A DNA stretch of 23,801 nucleotides. It comes from Bacteroidia bacterium (GTDB lineage: Bacteria > Bacteroidota > Bacteroidia > Bacteroidales > Azobacteroidaceae). Shown here one piece after another: positions 8,049 through 15,474 of the stretch. The stretch's first letter is position 1. Each line of letters begins with the position of its first letter. The stretch lies in the NCBI GenBank assembly GCA_025999115.1, contig BNWW01000038.1, forward strand, positions 1 to 23,801, given 5' to 3'. The notes below the pieces were generated by a model, which did no database searches, was not told the DNA's origin, and saw nothing but the letters and a program-made list of their open reading frames with translations. A program made the translations under genes and the position numbers.

Positions 8049-8056
8049 TACCTTTG
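8049..8056 (+). promoter_or_regulatory. Promoter -7 box of the helicase gene
   Basis: TACCTTTG at 8049-8056 matches TAnnTTTG. The upstream element is not a clear TTTG (a T-rich run lies at 8031-8035). The ATG of the helicase is 26 bp downstream. Confidence 0.5.
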
Positions 8057-8082
8057 TCCTCGCAAATTAAAAACAACTATCC

Positions 8083-10716
8083 ATGAATAACATCGCTTCC
8101 CTAATTGAAGACGTAAAAAAAGCATTAGCCCCGACAGAATTGACTTACGGTGAAATTCTGTTTAATAACAATGATTGCACAATTTTATCACAATCGGCTG
8201 TTTCCATTGACTTGATACTAATAGAAGACGGTAAGGAAATGGAAGTTTCACTTATTTTTGATAACGATAATGATAAGCTACATATCGTACCCGAATGTAA
8301 TGGCGAACGTACCGGTTGGAATCGTTATACGTATGCCTGTCTGTTGCAATATGATGCGGAGTTAAAACAATTGCAACCCAAAGAAATTACGGAACACAAG
8401 AAATATTCGCGACAGGGAATGATTAAACGGGTATTGACCGAACGGCGAATGAAAGCCGACAAAGCCGATTACCGGATTAAATGGGCGGATAATGTCTATG
8501 GCGATCATATTCTGACCAACGAAAAAGGCATCCGTTACAAAATTTTCCTGCGCGATTTTGAAAACGAAACCGGATACAGCGACAGTTCCGATTCGCAATT
8601 CAATAAACTCGGAACGACCAAACATATCATGTATGCGTTTCGGAAGTTGAAAGAGAATAAAGCCTTGTATGACAGTCTGAACAAAACCTGTCCGTTTATC
8701 GAAATCTATTGCGACCCCTTGAACGACTACAAAATAACGTGGCATTATGAGGGCGAATTGCCATTGAATGAGAAACTGCTGATTTCCAAATTCTTCAAAA
8801 AATCGACTTTCATTGAACATTCGGAAGTGGAAACGTTTTTGTCTTTTATTGAGGAAGCCGGAAATCAGGAAACGATTTGCATTCGTCCCGAAGTGAAAGA
8901 AAAAGTGGAACTCCGTTACGAAGAATTGATGCTTGACGAATTAAGGCAGAAACAGGAAGTCGATTTTTCGTCTATTTCGGCGCAACTTTTCCCCTACCAA
9001 CAAGAAGGTGTGAAGTTCGCTCTTTTCCGCAAAGCCGCGATTATCGCTGATGAAATGGGATTGGGGAAAACGATTCAAGCCATTGTTACAGCCGCGCTGA
9101 AAAAGCAGGTTTTCGGTTTTCGCAAAACCTTGGTGGTTTGTCCCGCCACCCTGAAATCGCAATGGAAAAAAGAAATTGAAAAGTTTACGGACGAAAAAGC
9201 CTTGGTGCTGACCGGAACGCCGGAAGAACGTGCAAAACAGTATCTGGATGATAATTATTTCTTTTTTATCGTCAATTATGAAACAATTTTACGTGACAGT
9301 TTGGCAATAAACAAAGCTGATTTTGACTTTTTGATATTGGATGAGGCTCAAAAAATAAAGAATTACGAAACAAAAACGGCATCAGCAGTCAACCGGCTAA
9401 AATACAAGCATGTATTGGTAATAACCGGCACACCCATTGAAAACCGTTTGATAGATATTTTCTCCATTATCAGCACGATAGACCCGTATTTCTTAGGTCC
9501 TTTGTGGGAATTTTCCTATCAACACTGCCTTTTCGACCCCGAAAAACCGAATAAAATCAACGGTTATTACGATTTAAATCCGTTGAATGAAAAACTCTCC
9601 CGGATTCTTATCCGCAGGGAAAAGAGTGCGGTGTTGAGCCAATTGCCATCTGTCCAGCAAATAGATATTCCTGTAAAATTATCGCCCATGCAAAGCGAAT
9701 ATCATGCCGGTTACATGCAAGGTATCGCTCAAATTATCCGCAAAAAATTCCTGACACCTTACGATTTGCAGAAACTGACTTTACTGCTCAACAGCGCCCG
9801 AATGGTTTGTGATTCGACTTATCTAATTGATGATGAAACCAATGAATCGCCCAAGTTAGAAGAATTGCGCGATATATTGTTCGAAAAATTAGATCTTCAA
9901 AATACCAATCGCAAGATTATTATTTTTTCAGAATGGGTGAAGGTACATAAATTAATAGGGCAACTATTGCGGGAAAATAATGTCGGCTTTGTGGAACTGA
10001 ACGGAAAAGTTCCGGTAAAGTTGCGCGGCGAACTCATCCGAAAGTTTGAAGATACGCCCGAATGTAAGATATTCCTTTCCACCGAAGCCGGAGGAGCCGG
10101 TCTGAACTTGCAAGTAGCCGATATTCTGATTAATTTTGAATTACCGTGGAATCCCGCCAAGAAAAATCAACGCATCGGACGTATCGACCGCTTGGGGCAA
10201 AAGAGTCATAAACTGACTATCTACAATTTTATTACCAAGGACTCGATAGAACAAAATATTGCCGCCGGATTATTGGTAAAACAAAATTTGTTTGACGGCG
10301 TTCTGTCGGATAAAAACACAACCAATTATGTCGATTTTTCCAACAAAGGACGTTCGCAGTTTATCCAACAAATAGAAGAATTAATCAAGGAACAGGAACT
10401 CAGAATTGAACAAACAGACGAAGATTTATCAGAAAATCAACTGATTGAAACCCCAACAACAGAACTAGTTGCCGATTCGTCCGATGTTGTGCAACTTGAA
10501 TTATTTGAAGAACAAGAAGAACAGCAACAAAAAGAGCAGGAAAGAATTGCAACCGAAAAGAAATCCGCCGAAATAGAGCAAGTGATGAATAACGGGATGC
10601 AATTTTTAGCCGGACTGTTCAAAATGTCCACAGGAAAGGATATTGGGTTGGAAAATCAGAAGATTGAGATAGATAAGGAAACGGGGGAAGTGGTGATGCG
10701 GTTTAAGTTGGGGTGA
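8083..10716 (+). CDS. SNF2-family helicase/ATPase
   Basis: 877 residues. The first 290 or so show no recognised domain. The SNF2 motor follows: LFPYQQEGVKF (302-312), motif I DEMGLGKT (323-330), motif Ia VVCPATL (351-357), motif II DEAQ (420-423), motif III TGTP (448-451). The second RecA lobe has IIIFSEW (612-618), STEAGGAGLNLQ (666-677) and motif VI QRIGRIDRLGQ (696-706). All catalytic positions are present. The C-terminal 120 residues are acidic/glutamine-rich and probably coiled. Such proteins translocate on double-stranded DNA or remove proteins from it; the RapA/HepA-like layout could act in transcription recycling or phage defence. No methylase or nuclease partner lies beside it; the next genes are hipB and hipA. 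It sits between two nifJ fragments. Confidence 0.9.
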   Translation: MNNIASLIEDVKKALAPTELTYGEILFNNNDCTILSQSAVSIDLILIEDGKEMEVSLIFDNDNDKLHIVPECNGERTGWNRYTYACLLQYDAELKQLQPKEITEHKKYSRQGMIKRVLTERRMKADKADYRIKWADNVYGDHILTNEKGIRYKIFLRDFENETGYSDSSDSQFNKLGTTKHIMYAFRKLKENKALYDSLNKTCPFIEIYCDPLNDYKITWHYEGELPLNEKLLISKFFKKSTFIEHSEVETFLSFIEEAGNQETICIRPEVKEKVELRYEELMLDELRQKQEVDFSSISAQLFPYQQEGVKFALFRKAAIIADEMGLGKTIQAIVTAALKKQVFGFRKTLVVCPATLKSQWKKEIEKFTDEKALVLTGTPEERAKQYLDDNYFFFIVNYETILRDSLAINKADFDFLILDEAQKIKNYETKTASAVNRLKYKHVLVITGTPIENRLIDIFSIISTIDPYFLGPLWEFSYQHCLFDPEKPNKINGYYDLNPLNEKLSRILIRREKSAVLSQLPSVQQIDIPVKLSPMQSEYHAGYMQGIAQIIRKKFLTPYDLQKLTLLLNSARMVCDSTYLIDDETNESPKLEELRDILFEKLDLQNTNRKIIIFSEWVKVHKLIGQLLRENNVGFVELNGKVPVKLRGELIRKFEDTPECKIFLSTEAGGAGLNLQVADILINFELPWNPAKKNQRIGRIDRLGQKSHKLTIYNFITKDSIEQNIAAGLLVKQNLFDGVLSDKNTTNYVDFSNKGRSQFIQQIEELIKEQELRIEQTDEDLSENQLIETPTTELVADSSDVVQLELFEEQEEQQQKEQERIATEKKSAEIEQVMNNGMQFLAGLFKMSTGKDIGLENQKIEIDKETGEVVMRFKLG

Positions 10717-10754
10717 ATGTGTGCATAGATTTCAAGATTTTCATTCATAATAAA

Positions 10755-10796
10755 TGATATTTCAATAATAATGCGTATATTTGTACCGAAATATCA
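10755..10796 (+). promoter_or_regulatory. hipBA promoter with flanking inverted-repeat operator
   Basis: TATATTTG at 10776-10783 is a good -7 box 19 bp before the hipB ATG. A perfect 9-bp inverted repeat brackets it: TGATATTTC (10755-10763) and GAAATATCA (10788-10796). This arrangement suits autorepression by the HipB-like protein, alone or with HipA, as known for hipBA systems. The operator role is inferred. Confidence 0.6.
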
Positions 10797-10802
10797 GTTG
10801 TT

Positions 10803-11180
10803 ATGAAATCGAAAAATACGAATTACAACTTAAAACAAAGGAATATTCTTGACCGGTTGGGCGAGAATATTAAACTGGCACGCCTGCGCAGGAAATTTTC
10901 TACTCGCTCGCTGGCAGAGCGGTCGGGGGTCGCCGTTTCTACCTTGGTCAATATTGAGAATGGCTCGCCCTCGGTGTCGCTTGGAAATTATTTGCAGGTA
11001 TTGACTGTTTTACGCCTCGAAGACGATTTGCTGTTGATTGCGGACAAAGACCCCATTGGACGACAAATTCAGGATACTGAGTTAGTGCATAAAAAACGGG
11101 CGCCCAAAAAGAAAGACCTGCCATCGGTGATAAATTATGCGATTGATAAAGGCGACTCCGAAACCCCTCAATTCGAGTAA
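10803..11180 (+). CDS. hipB: HipB-like antitoxin, XRE-family HTH repressor
   Basis: 125 residues. A helix-turn-helix of the XRE/Cro type covers about residues 17-73: IKLARLRRKFSTRSLAERSG, then VAVSTLVNIENGSPSVSLGN. A short C-terminal tail rich in Lys and Pro (HKKRAPKKKDLP) follows, perhaps the flexible part that meets HipA or is degraded. It lies 1 bp upstream of hipA, the classic antitoxin-first order, with an inverted-repeat operator at its promoter. It should neutralise HipA and repress the operon. Confidence 0.88.
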   Translation: MKSKNTNYNLKQRNILDRLGENIKLARLRRKFSTRSLAERSGVAVSTLVNIENGSPSVSLGNYLQVLTVLRLEDDLLLIADKDPIGRQIQDTELVHKKRAPKKKDLPSVINYAIDKGDSETPQFE

Positions 11181-11181
11181 C

Positions 11182-12450
11182 ATGAAAAAAGAACAAGAAA
11201 CAGAGGTATTGGTTTATGCCGATTGGTATATATACAACAGTCCCAGATTAATTGGCAAGTTATGGTTTTCATCGCTGCGAGGAAAGGCTGTGTATTCTTT
11301 TGAATATGAGAGTGAATGGTTGAAAACCGGCATTTCAATTGACCCCGAATTGCCGCTTTTTGAAGGAAAACAGTATGCTGCCTTGAACGATAATTTCGGA
11401 ATTTTCAAGGATTCTTCGCCCGACCGTTGGGGGCAATTGCTGATGAAACGGCGTGAACTCCTTTTGGCAAAAACGGAAAAGCGAGAGCCTCGCTCCTTAT
11501 TCGGGATTGACTTTCTTATGGGTGTTCACGATGCGCACCGGATGGGTGGATTGCGTTTTAAAGAAACTGAAACAGGCGAATTTTTGAGCAACGACACCCG
11601 ATTGGCTTCTCCACCGTGGACTTCTTTGCGCGATTTGGAATATGCCGTAGAACAATATGAAAAAAATGCCGATGAATTGGACGAAAACGCTTTGAAATGG
11701 ATAAACCAACTGCTGGCGCCGGGATCTTCGTTGGGCGGTGCACGACCGAAGGCAGATGTCGTAGATACGGAAGGCAAGCAATGGATTGCGAAATTTCCGA
11801 GTCAAAACGACGATTCGGATGTTGGGCGATGGGAAATGGTAGTTCACGAACTGGCTGTACAAGCAGGAATTACCGTTCCAAATGCAGCACTGAAAAAGTT
11901 AGGCTCGCCTTACCATACTTATTTATCACAACGATTTGACAGGACTGCCGACAACAAAAGAATTCATTTTGCTTCGGCAATGACTTTGTTACAAAAAACC
12001 GATGGCGATGATGCGGATAGCGGTGTGAGTTATCTTGATATGGTTCAGTTTATTAAGTCGGATTGTGCCGATGCCAAAACCGATTTGGAAGAACTTTTCC
12101 GAAGGGTATTGTTTTCTGTTTGCGTATCCAATACCGATGACCACCTGCGCAATCATGGCTTTCTGTTCACAGCATCCGGCTGGGCATTGGCTCCTGCCTT
12201 CGACATAAATGCAAATGAAACCGGCACCAGCTTGAAACTGAATATTGACGAAACAAATAACTCGCTTGATATAGAATTGGTTATGAATACTGCACTCCAC
12301 TATCTTTTATCGAAAACACGAAGTTTAGAAATAAAAACCGAAGTGCTTCAAGCAGTTGCAAATTGGAAAAACGTTGCTGTCAAATATAAAATATCTCCTT
12401 CGGAAATAGCACGAAAAACGAGGGCTTTCAGCGAGAGTACATACACATAA
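11182..12450 (+). CDS. hipA: HipA-family toxin, serine/threonine kinase
   Basis: The ATG at 11182, 1 bp after the hipB stop, gives 422 residues. An in-frame ATG at 11137 lies inside hipB and is less likely. Visible motifs: N-terminal HipA segment with FGIFKDSSPDRWG (72-84); glycine/serine loop PGSSLGGARPKA (180-191), equivalent to the loop holding the autophosphorylated Ser in E. coli HipA; nucleotide-binding Lys in WIAKFPS (K204); catalytic loop SNTDDHLRNHGF (316-327); and metal-binding Asp in PAFDINAN (D341). All kinase residues look intact. In known systems HipA phosphorylates glutamyl-tRNA synthetase and causes growth arrest; the target here is unknown. A nifJ fragment begins 2 bp after its stop. 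Confidence 0.92.
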   Translation: MKKEQETEVLVYADWYIYNSPRLIGKLWFSSLRGKAVYSFEYESEWLKTGISIDPELPLFEGKQYAALNDNFGIFKDSSPDRWGQLLMKRRELLLAKTEKREPRSLFGIDFLMGVHDAHRMGGLRFKETETGEFLSNDTRLASPPWTSLRDLEYAVEQYEKNADELDENALKWINQLLAPGSSLGGARPKADVVDTEGKQWIAKFPSQNDDSDVGRWEMVVHELAVQAGITVPNAALKKLGSPYHTYLSQRFDRTADNKRIHFASAMTLLQKTDGDDADSGVSYLDMVQFIKSDCADAKTDLEELFRRVLFSVCVSNTDDHLRNHGFLFTASGWALAPAFDINANETGTSLKLNIDETNNSLDIELVMNTALHYLLSKTRSLEIKTEVLQAVANWKNVAVKYKISPSEIARKTRAFSESTYT

Positions 12451-12451
12451 T

Positions 12452-12503
12452 CGACAATTGTCCGCCGGTGTTGGAATATACTTCGGTATCAACTACTAAG
12501 ATA
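12452..12503 (-). pseudogene. nifJ: nifJ fragment, TPP-motif region, copy 1
   Basis: Minus-strand translation gives [20 protein letters not shown], the thiamine-pyrophosphate/Mg-binding motif region of pyruvate:ferredoxin oxidoreductase. It is about 52 bp long and close to, but not identical with, the same region at 13138-13191, differing mostly by transitions. It begins directly behind the hipA stop codon. Confidence 0.75.
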
Positions 12504-12545
12504 TTGACGTTGTTCTTCAAACTATTTTTTCGGCTTCATTAGAAA

Positions 12546-12780
12546 TTATTTACTCCATGTATGAATAGTAATTCCTTGAATAAACTCAAAATCTTTCTTA
12601 TTGAAAGTCAGTAACTCCATTTTGTAATACATAGCAAAAGCAGCTATCATACAATCTGCTAATCTTAGCATCGGCTGACCCGTACGCTGAATGCAATAAA
12701 GCATTTTTGGCATCTTCGTTTTTCCGAAATAAAGCGATAAGCACGGAGGTATCTACCAGACATTTCTTTCTGTTTGCCAT
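12546..12780 (-). pseudogene. vapC: VapC-type PIN toxin gene, internally deleted and frameshifted
   Basis: The frame from 12780 starts MANRKKCLVDTSVLIALFRK with the first PIN-domain Asp (D10), then loses the family at about residue 34. A second frame continues with RLADCMIAAFAMYYKMELLT and FNKKDFEFIQGITIHTW to a TAA at 12546-12548, the end of a PIN domain. Only about 80 residues remain of the usual 130: roughly 50 residues, including the central conserved Glu, are missing and the parts are out of frame. The nuclease is almost surely dead. The antitoxin gene upstream overlaps its start by 28 nt. Confidence 0.8.
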
Positions 12781-13007
12781 AATTTATCGCGATAGTTGGT
12801 TTCGTCAAATGGAGCATCTGCTGCATCTGCCCAGAAACCATATCCTTCGGTCAAACTTCCTATTCGTCTGGGAGGTACAATTTCTTTTGCAGACACTTCT
12901 TCCTTCTCTTGTGTCATAACCCATTGATACAACGTTTCTATCCGTTTTTTATCTTCTAATGCAGTTATCCAAGAGATAATATCATATTTTAATTGTGCTG
13001 TTTGCAT
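12753..13007 (-). CDS. Antitoxin of a VapBC-like pair
   Basis: 84 residues: a helical N-terminal half (LKYDIISWITALEDKKRIET) and a C-terminal peptide of the kind GSLTEGYGFWADAADAPFDE that wraps PIN toxins in related Bacteroidota modules. It resembles antitoxins encoded before PIN-domain toxins and is first in the operon, overlapping the decayed toxin gene by 28 nt. The reading frame is intact. With the toxin broken it may be a free antitoxin that can still act on relatives or on its own promoter. The family is assigned mainly from context and the C-terminal peptide. Confidence 0.75.
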   Translation of the reverse strand: MQTAQLKYDIISWITALEDKKRIETLYQWVMTQEKEEVSAKEIVPPRRIGSLTEGYGFWADAADAPFDETNYRDKLWQTERNVW

Positions 13008-13021
13008 AATTATTAGTTTTA

Positions 13022-13392
<371 letters not shown>

Positions 13393-13600
13393 ACGGACAG
13401 ATAGCAGCTTGAAGACAAACGATTTAAAATAATTATGCCCTTTTGGTGCCTAATATCAATTAACCCTGTTTTTTTGCTGACATATCCAACTATTTTTTGT
13501 ATTTTTGCTCCGAATTTTAAATATAATTTTTTGCGAATGAAATAAAAAAAGAAATGTGTGCGTAAAGCACTATAAATAAGACATATAAAAATAGCGTTTG

Positions 13601-13757
13601 CTATTATTCGAGATGCTCTGAAACGTAGTAAATTTCCGAGATGTATCTATTAGAATAAGTCGCGAATGCCTGTGTATTAGCATGGGTATGACTTTTCCGT
13701 AGATACAAGGTTTTTACTACGACCGCAGAGCATGGAGAAAGTATCCATGCTTTTTTT
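13601..13757 (+). ncRNA. Rod-shaped structured RNA with intrinsic terminator (6S RNA-like candidate)
   Basis: A nested long hairpin can be drawn by eye: ATGCTCTG (13613-13620) with CAGAGCAT (13726-13733); CGTAGTAAA (13624-13632) with TTTACTACG (13713-13721); GTATCTA with TAGATAC; AAGTC with GACTT; and the tip ATGCCTGTG (13666-13674) with CATGGGTAT (13681-13689), including G-U pairs. The internal loops are short. GCATGG (13730-13735) with CCATGC (13745-13750) plus seven T forms a terminator, whose 5' arm overlaps the closing helix. No ORF fits the region. The size and rod shape resemble 6S RNA (SsrS), including the Bacteroidales type, but identity is not proven. A loose promoter (TAGCGTTTG at about 13592-13600) lies just upstream. 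13441-13600 otherwise holds only AT-rich sequence. Confidence 0.55.
13730..13757 (+). terminator. Intrinsic terminator of the structured RNA
   Basis: Six-base-pair stem GCATGG/CCATGC, 9-nt loop, followed directly by seven T. It ends the RNA at 13601-13757 and insulates it from the gene at 13849. Confidence 0.8.
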
Positions 13758-13845
13758 ATGTTCAAATTTTTGAAAATCAGATGGAGAAACAAAAGATGAA
13801 TAAAGACATATAGGTCGAATTAATAATAAATTTAAATTGCAAAAT

Positions 13846-13957
13846 TTTATGTATCTCGGTAGCAAAACAAACAGAAATGCAGCTGATTATGGCAGCGCAA
13901 TGGAGCGAGAACCCATTTCAAAAAACCGCGTCAGTCCGAAAAACGATAGGAGTAGGG
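13846..13957 (+). repeat. 112-bp direct repeat, copy 1
   Basis: The segment from TTTATGTAT to GGAGTAGGG matches 14832-14945 with about 10 substitutions, mostly transitions, and a 2-nt indel near the 3' end. It begins at the ATG (13849) of the secreted-protein gene. It may be a duplicated 5' coding or leader region. Confidence 0.85.
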
Positions 13958-14724
13958 TGTGTTTCATGTTGTTGGCAGCAATGTTATTTTTGTTTTCAAC
14001 AGCAAGTGTATCGGCTCAAAATCAACCTGCAAAGACCACAAGTGCGAAGCCTGATGTTATCACATTGCTAAACGGTGATGACGTTAATGCGATAGTGCAA
14101 AAAGTGGGTGACATTGAGATTGAGTACAAGAAATGGAGCAATAAGAACGGACCGGCTTACACATTAAAGAAATCAGAGATTTTTAGAATTATCTATGCAA
14201 ACGGAGAGAAAGATGTGTTTTTTAAAGCAGAAGAACAGGCTGTTGTTGCACCCAATCAACAGCCAACCAACACTGCACAATCAACTAACGCTTCACAGCA
14301 AACAGCGACAGTTGCCCAATCAAATGCATTGCCTTTGGTAATTGCAACAGATATTCCCGGTGTACAACAAGGGGCATGTTACTCTGCAATATTGACTGAC
14401 ATGAAAACGAAAGGTTTCAATGTTCAATCGAAAGACTATGCTGCCCAAAAAGGATTGGAGAAGACGCAGGGCATTGATGCCGGTAAATTTTTGAAAGACC
14501 ACAGTAAAAATGTAACCCCGGACGATAAGTATATTGTATTGCTTGTTACCATGAAAAGTTTCTATAAAGCCTCATGGACTTTCCGTACATTTGATATGAG
14601 TACGGGTAAAATGTTGGTCGAAGAAAAAACGAGTACCAGCGCCAATGCTTATGCAAATTTTGGAGACTTGGCGAAAGAAGCTCTGAACTATTTCTTAACA
14701 GAGCACCCAACGCTGGTGGAATAA
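13849..14724 (+). CDS. Exported protein of unknown function
   Basis: 291 residues from the ATG at 13849. Alternative starts are ATG 13900 and ATG 13966; the last would put a clean signal peptide (MLLAAMLFLFSTASVSA) at the very N terminus and leave the 112-bp repeat as an untranslated leader with a GGAG near its end. After the signal come a domain of the form ITLLNGDDVNAIVQKVGDIE then KSEIFRIIYANGEKDVF (about residues 70-125), similar to short repeats in many Bacteroidota exported proteins, a Gln/Thr/Asn-rich linker, and a C-terminal domain of about 125 residues that I do not recognise. It opens the WG/FISUMP cluster. Probably periplasmic or surface-located. Confidence 0.7.
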   Translation: MYLGSKTNRNAADYGSAMEREPISKNRVSPKNDRSRVCFMLLAAMLFLFSTASVSAQNQPAKTTSAKPDVITLLNGDDVNAIVQKVGDIEIEYKKWSNKNGPAYTLKKSEIFRIIYANGEKDVFFKAEEQAVVAPNQQPTNTAQSTNASQQTATVAQSNALPLVIATDIPGVQQGACYSAILTDMKTKGFNVQSKDYAAQKGLEKTQGIDAGKFLKDHSKNVTPDDKYIVLLVTMKSFYKASWTFRTFDMSTGKMLVEEKTSTSANAYANFGDLAKEALNYFLTEHPTLVE

Positions 14725-14831
14725 TTGATTGAGTAGGTAAGGGGATTACTCCACCGCCCTCTCTCATTATCGTGCATATCTTAGGTTTTGCACAGGAAAG
14801 CACAAAAATTTCAATAAATTAAATTACACAG

Positions 14832-14945
14832 TTTATGTATTTCAGTAGTAAAAAAAACAGAAATGCAGCTGATTACAGCAGCGCAATGGAGCGAGAACCC
14901 ATTTCAAAAAACCGAGTCAGTTCCCGAAAAACGACAGGAGTAGGG
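14832..14945 (+). repeat. 112-bp direct repeat, copy 2
   Basis: Near-copy of 13846-13957 placed before the Cys-rich gene. The longest identical run includes CAGAAATGCAGCTGATTA and GAGCGAGAACCCATTTC. The 2-nt insertion relative to copy 1 shifts the frame at its end. Confidence 0.85.
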
Positions 14946-14978
14946 GAAATCTTTTTCAGAAAGGAGGAATTATTATGA
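14835..14978 (+). CDS. Short ORF in the leader repeat, overlapping the next gene
   Basis: ATG at 14835 opens 47 codons: MYFSSKKNRNAADYSSAMER and so on, paralogous to the first residues of the gene at 13849. Its TGA (14976-14978) overlaps the next ATG (14975-14977), so its translation could be coupled to the Cys-rich gene. It lacks the signal peptide and everything after it in copy 1. It may be a leader peptide, a truncated duplicate, or not translated at all if the repeat acts as RNA. Confidence 0.35.
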   Translation: MYFSSKKNRNAADYSSAMEREPISKNRVSSRKTTGVGEIFFRKEELL

Positions 14979-15157
14979 GTGCGCCAAGGATTCCGGGATT
15001 TTGTCCCTATTACGTTCTGACACAGGACAGATGCTATCTGTCGGAATGTACGCCCGCGTCAGGCACACGCGACTACAAATGCAAGTCGAGCAGCAATTTC
15101 AAAACCTGCGGGAATTTCGAGGCAAAAATGAGAGGTACTAATTATACTAACAAATAA
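14975..15157 (+). CDS. Cys-rich 60-residue protein
   Basis: 60 residues with five cysteines (10, 20, 25, 36, 45) spaced CX9CX4CX10CX8C, and the motif YKCKSSSNFKTCGNFEA. The pattern recalls small zinc- or disulfide-type proteins of the form C-P-Y...C...C...C-K-S-S...C seen in several anaerobes, but I cannot name the family. There is no signal peptide, so it is probably cytoplasmic and metal-binding. A strong Shine-Dalgarno site (AGAAAGGAGG) lies 10 bp before the ATG, which is unusual for this phylum. Part of the co-directional cluster. Confidence 0.65.
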   Translation: MSAPRIPGFCPYYVLTQDRCYLSECTPASGTRDYKCKSSSNFKTCGNFEAKMRGTNYTNK

Positions 15158-15173
15158 AAGAAAGGAGAAAAAA
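15152..15173 (+). promoter_or_regulatory. Strong Shine-Dalgarno/leader repeat before two genes
   Basis: A 22-bp sequence containing AAAAGAAAGGAGAAAAAA precedes the ATG at 15175 and recurs identically at 15906-15927 before the ATG at 15930. GGAG sits about 8 bp before each ATG. Bacteroidota mRNAs rarely use such sites, so the duplicated start region may travel with the genes or signal donor origin. Confidence 0.7.
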
Positions 15174-15174
15174 A

Positions 15175-15468
15175 ATGGAAAAAGAAGTAAAAACATTGTT
15201 CATTTTTGCTATTATTGGTGCTGTTATAGGCGGTATTTTAGGTATTGGTGGTGATGGAGGCAGAATTGTCGTCGGGATATGGTTTGGTTGTGGTTTTGGC
15301 TGCGCCATTGAATATATTCGTGGTGTGTCTTTATTGGATATGATAAAACAAGACGGCTTTTCTGAAGGGCTTAAAAAATATTTTAAAGGCACTCTGGTTT
15401 TTCTTGTTCTTTTCATGTTGGGAGGACCGATTGGTTTACTTATACGGTATTTTAAAATTAAAAAATAA
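15175..15468 (+). CDS. Small inner-membrane protein, unknown
   Basis: 97 residues. Glycine-rich hydrophobic helix at about 8-24 (FIFAIIGAVIGGILGIGG), a second at about 29-45 and a third at about 70-91 (TLVFLVLFMLGGPIGLLIRY), with a short amphipathic loop between. It resembles generic small membrane proteins of the TMEM/holin-like size class, but no family is recognised. The start follows a strong ribosome-binding site. The next gene begins 6 bp downstream, which suggests translational coupling. Confidence 0.65.
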   Translation: MEKEVKTLFIFAIIGAVIGGILGIGGDGGRIVVGIWFGCGFGCAIEYIRGVSLLDMIKQDGFSEGLKKYFKGTLVFLVLFMLGGPIGLLIRYFKIKK

Positions 15469-15474
15469 AATATT

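Noticed and set aside
7883..8086. Plus-strand 67-residue frame before the helicase
   Set aside because: It runs antisense over the nifJ remnant and through the helicase promoter; composition is not protein-like.
11137..11181. Earlier in-frame start of hipA at 11137
   Set aside because: It would overlap hipB by 44 nt and add 15 residues unlike HipA; the ATG at 11182, 1 bp after hipB, is the normal arrangement.
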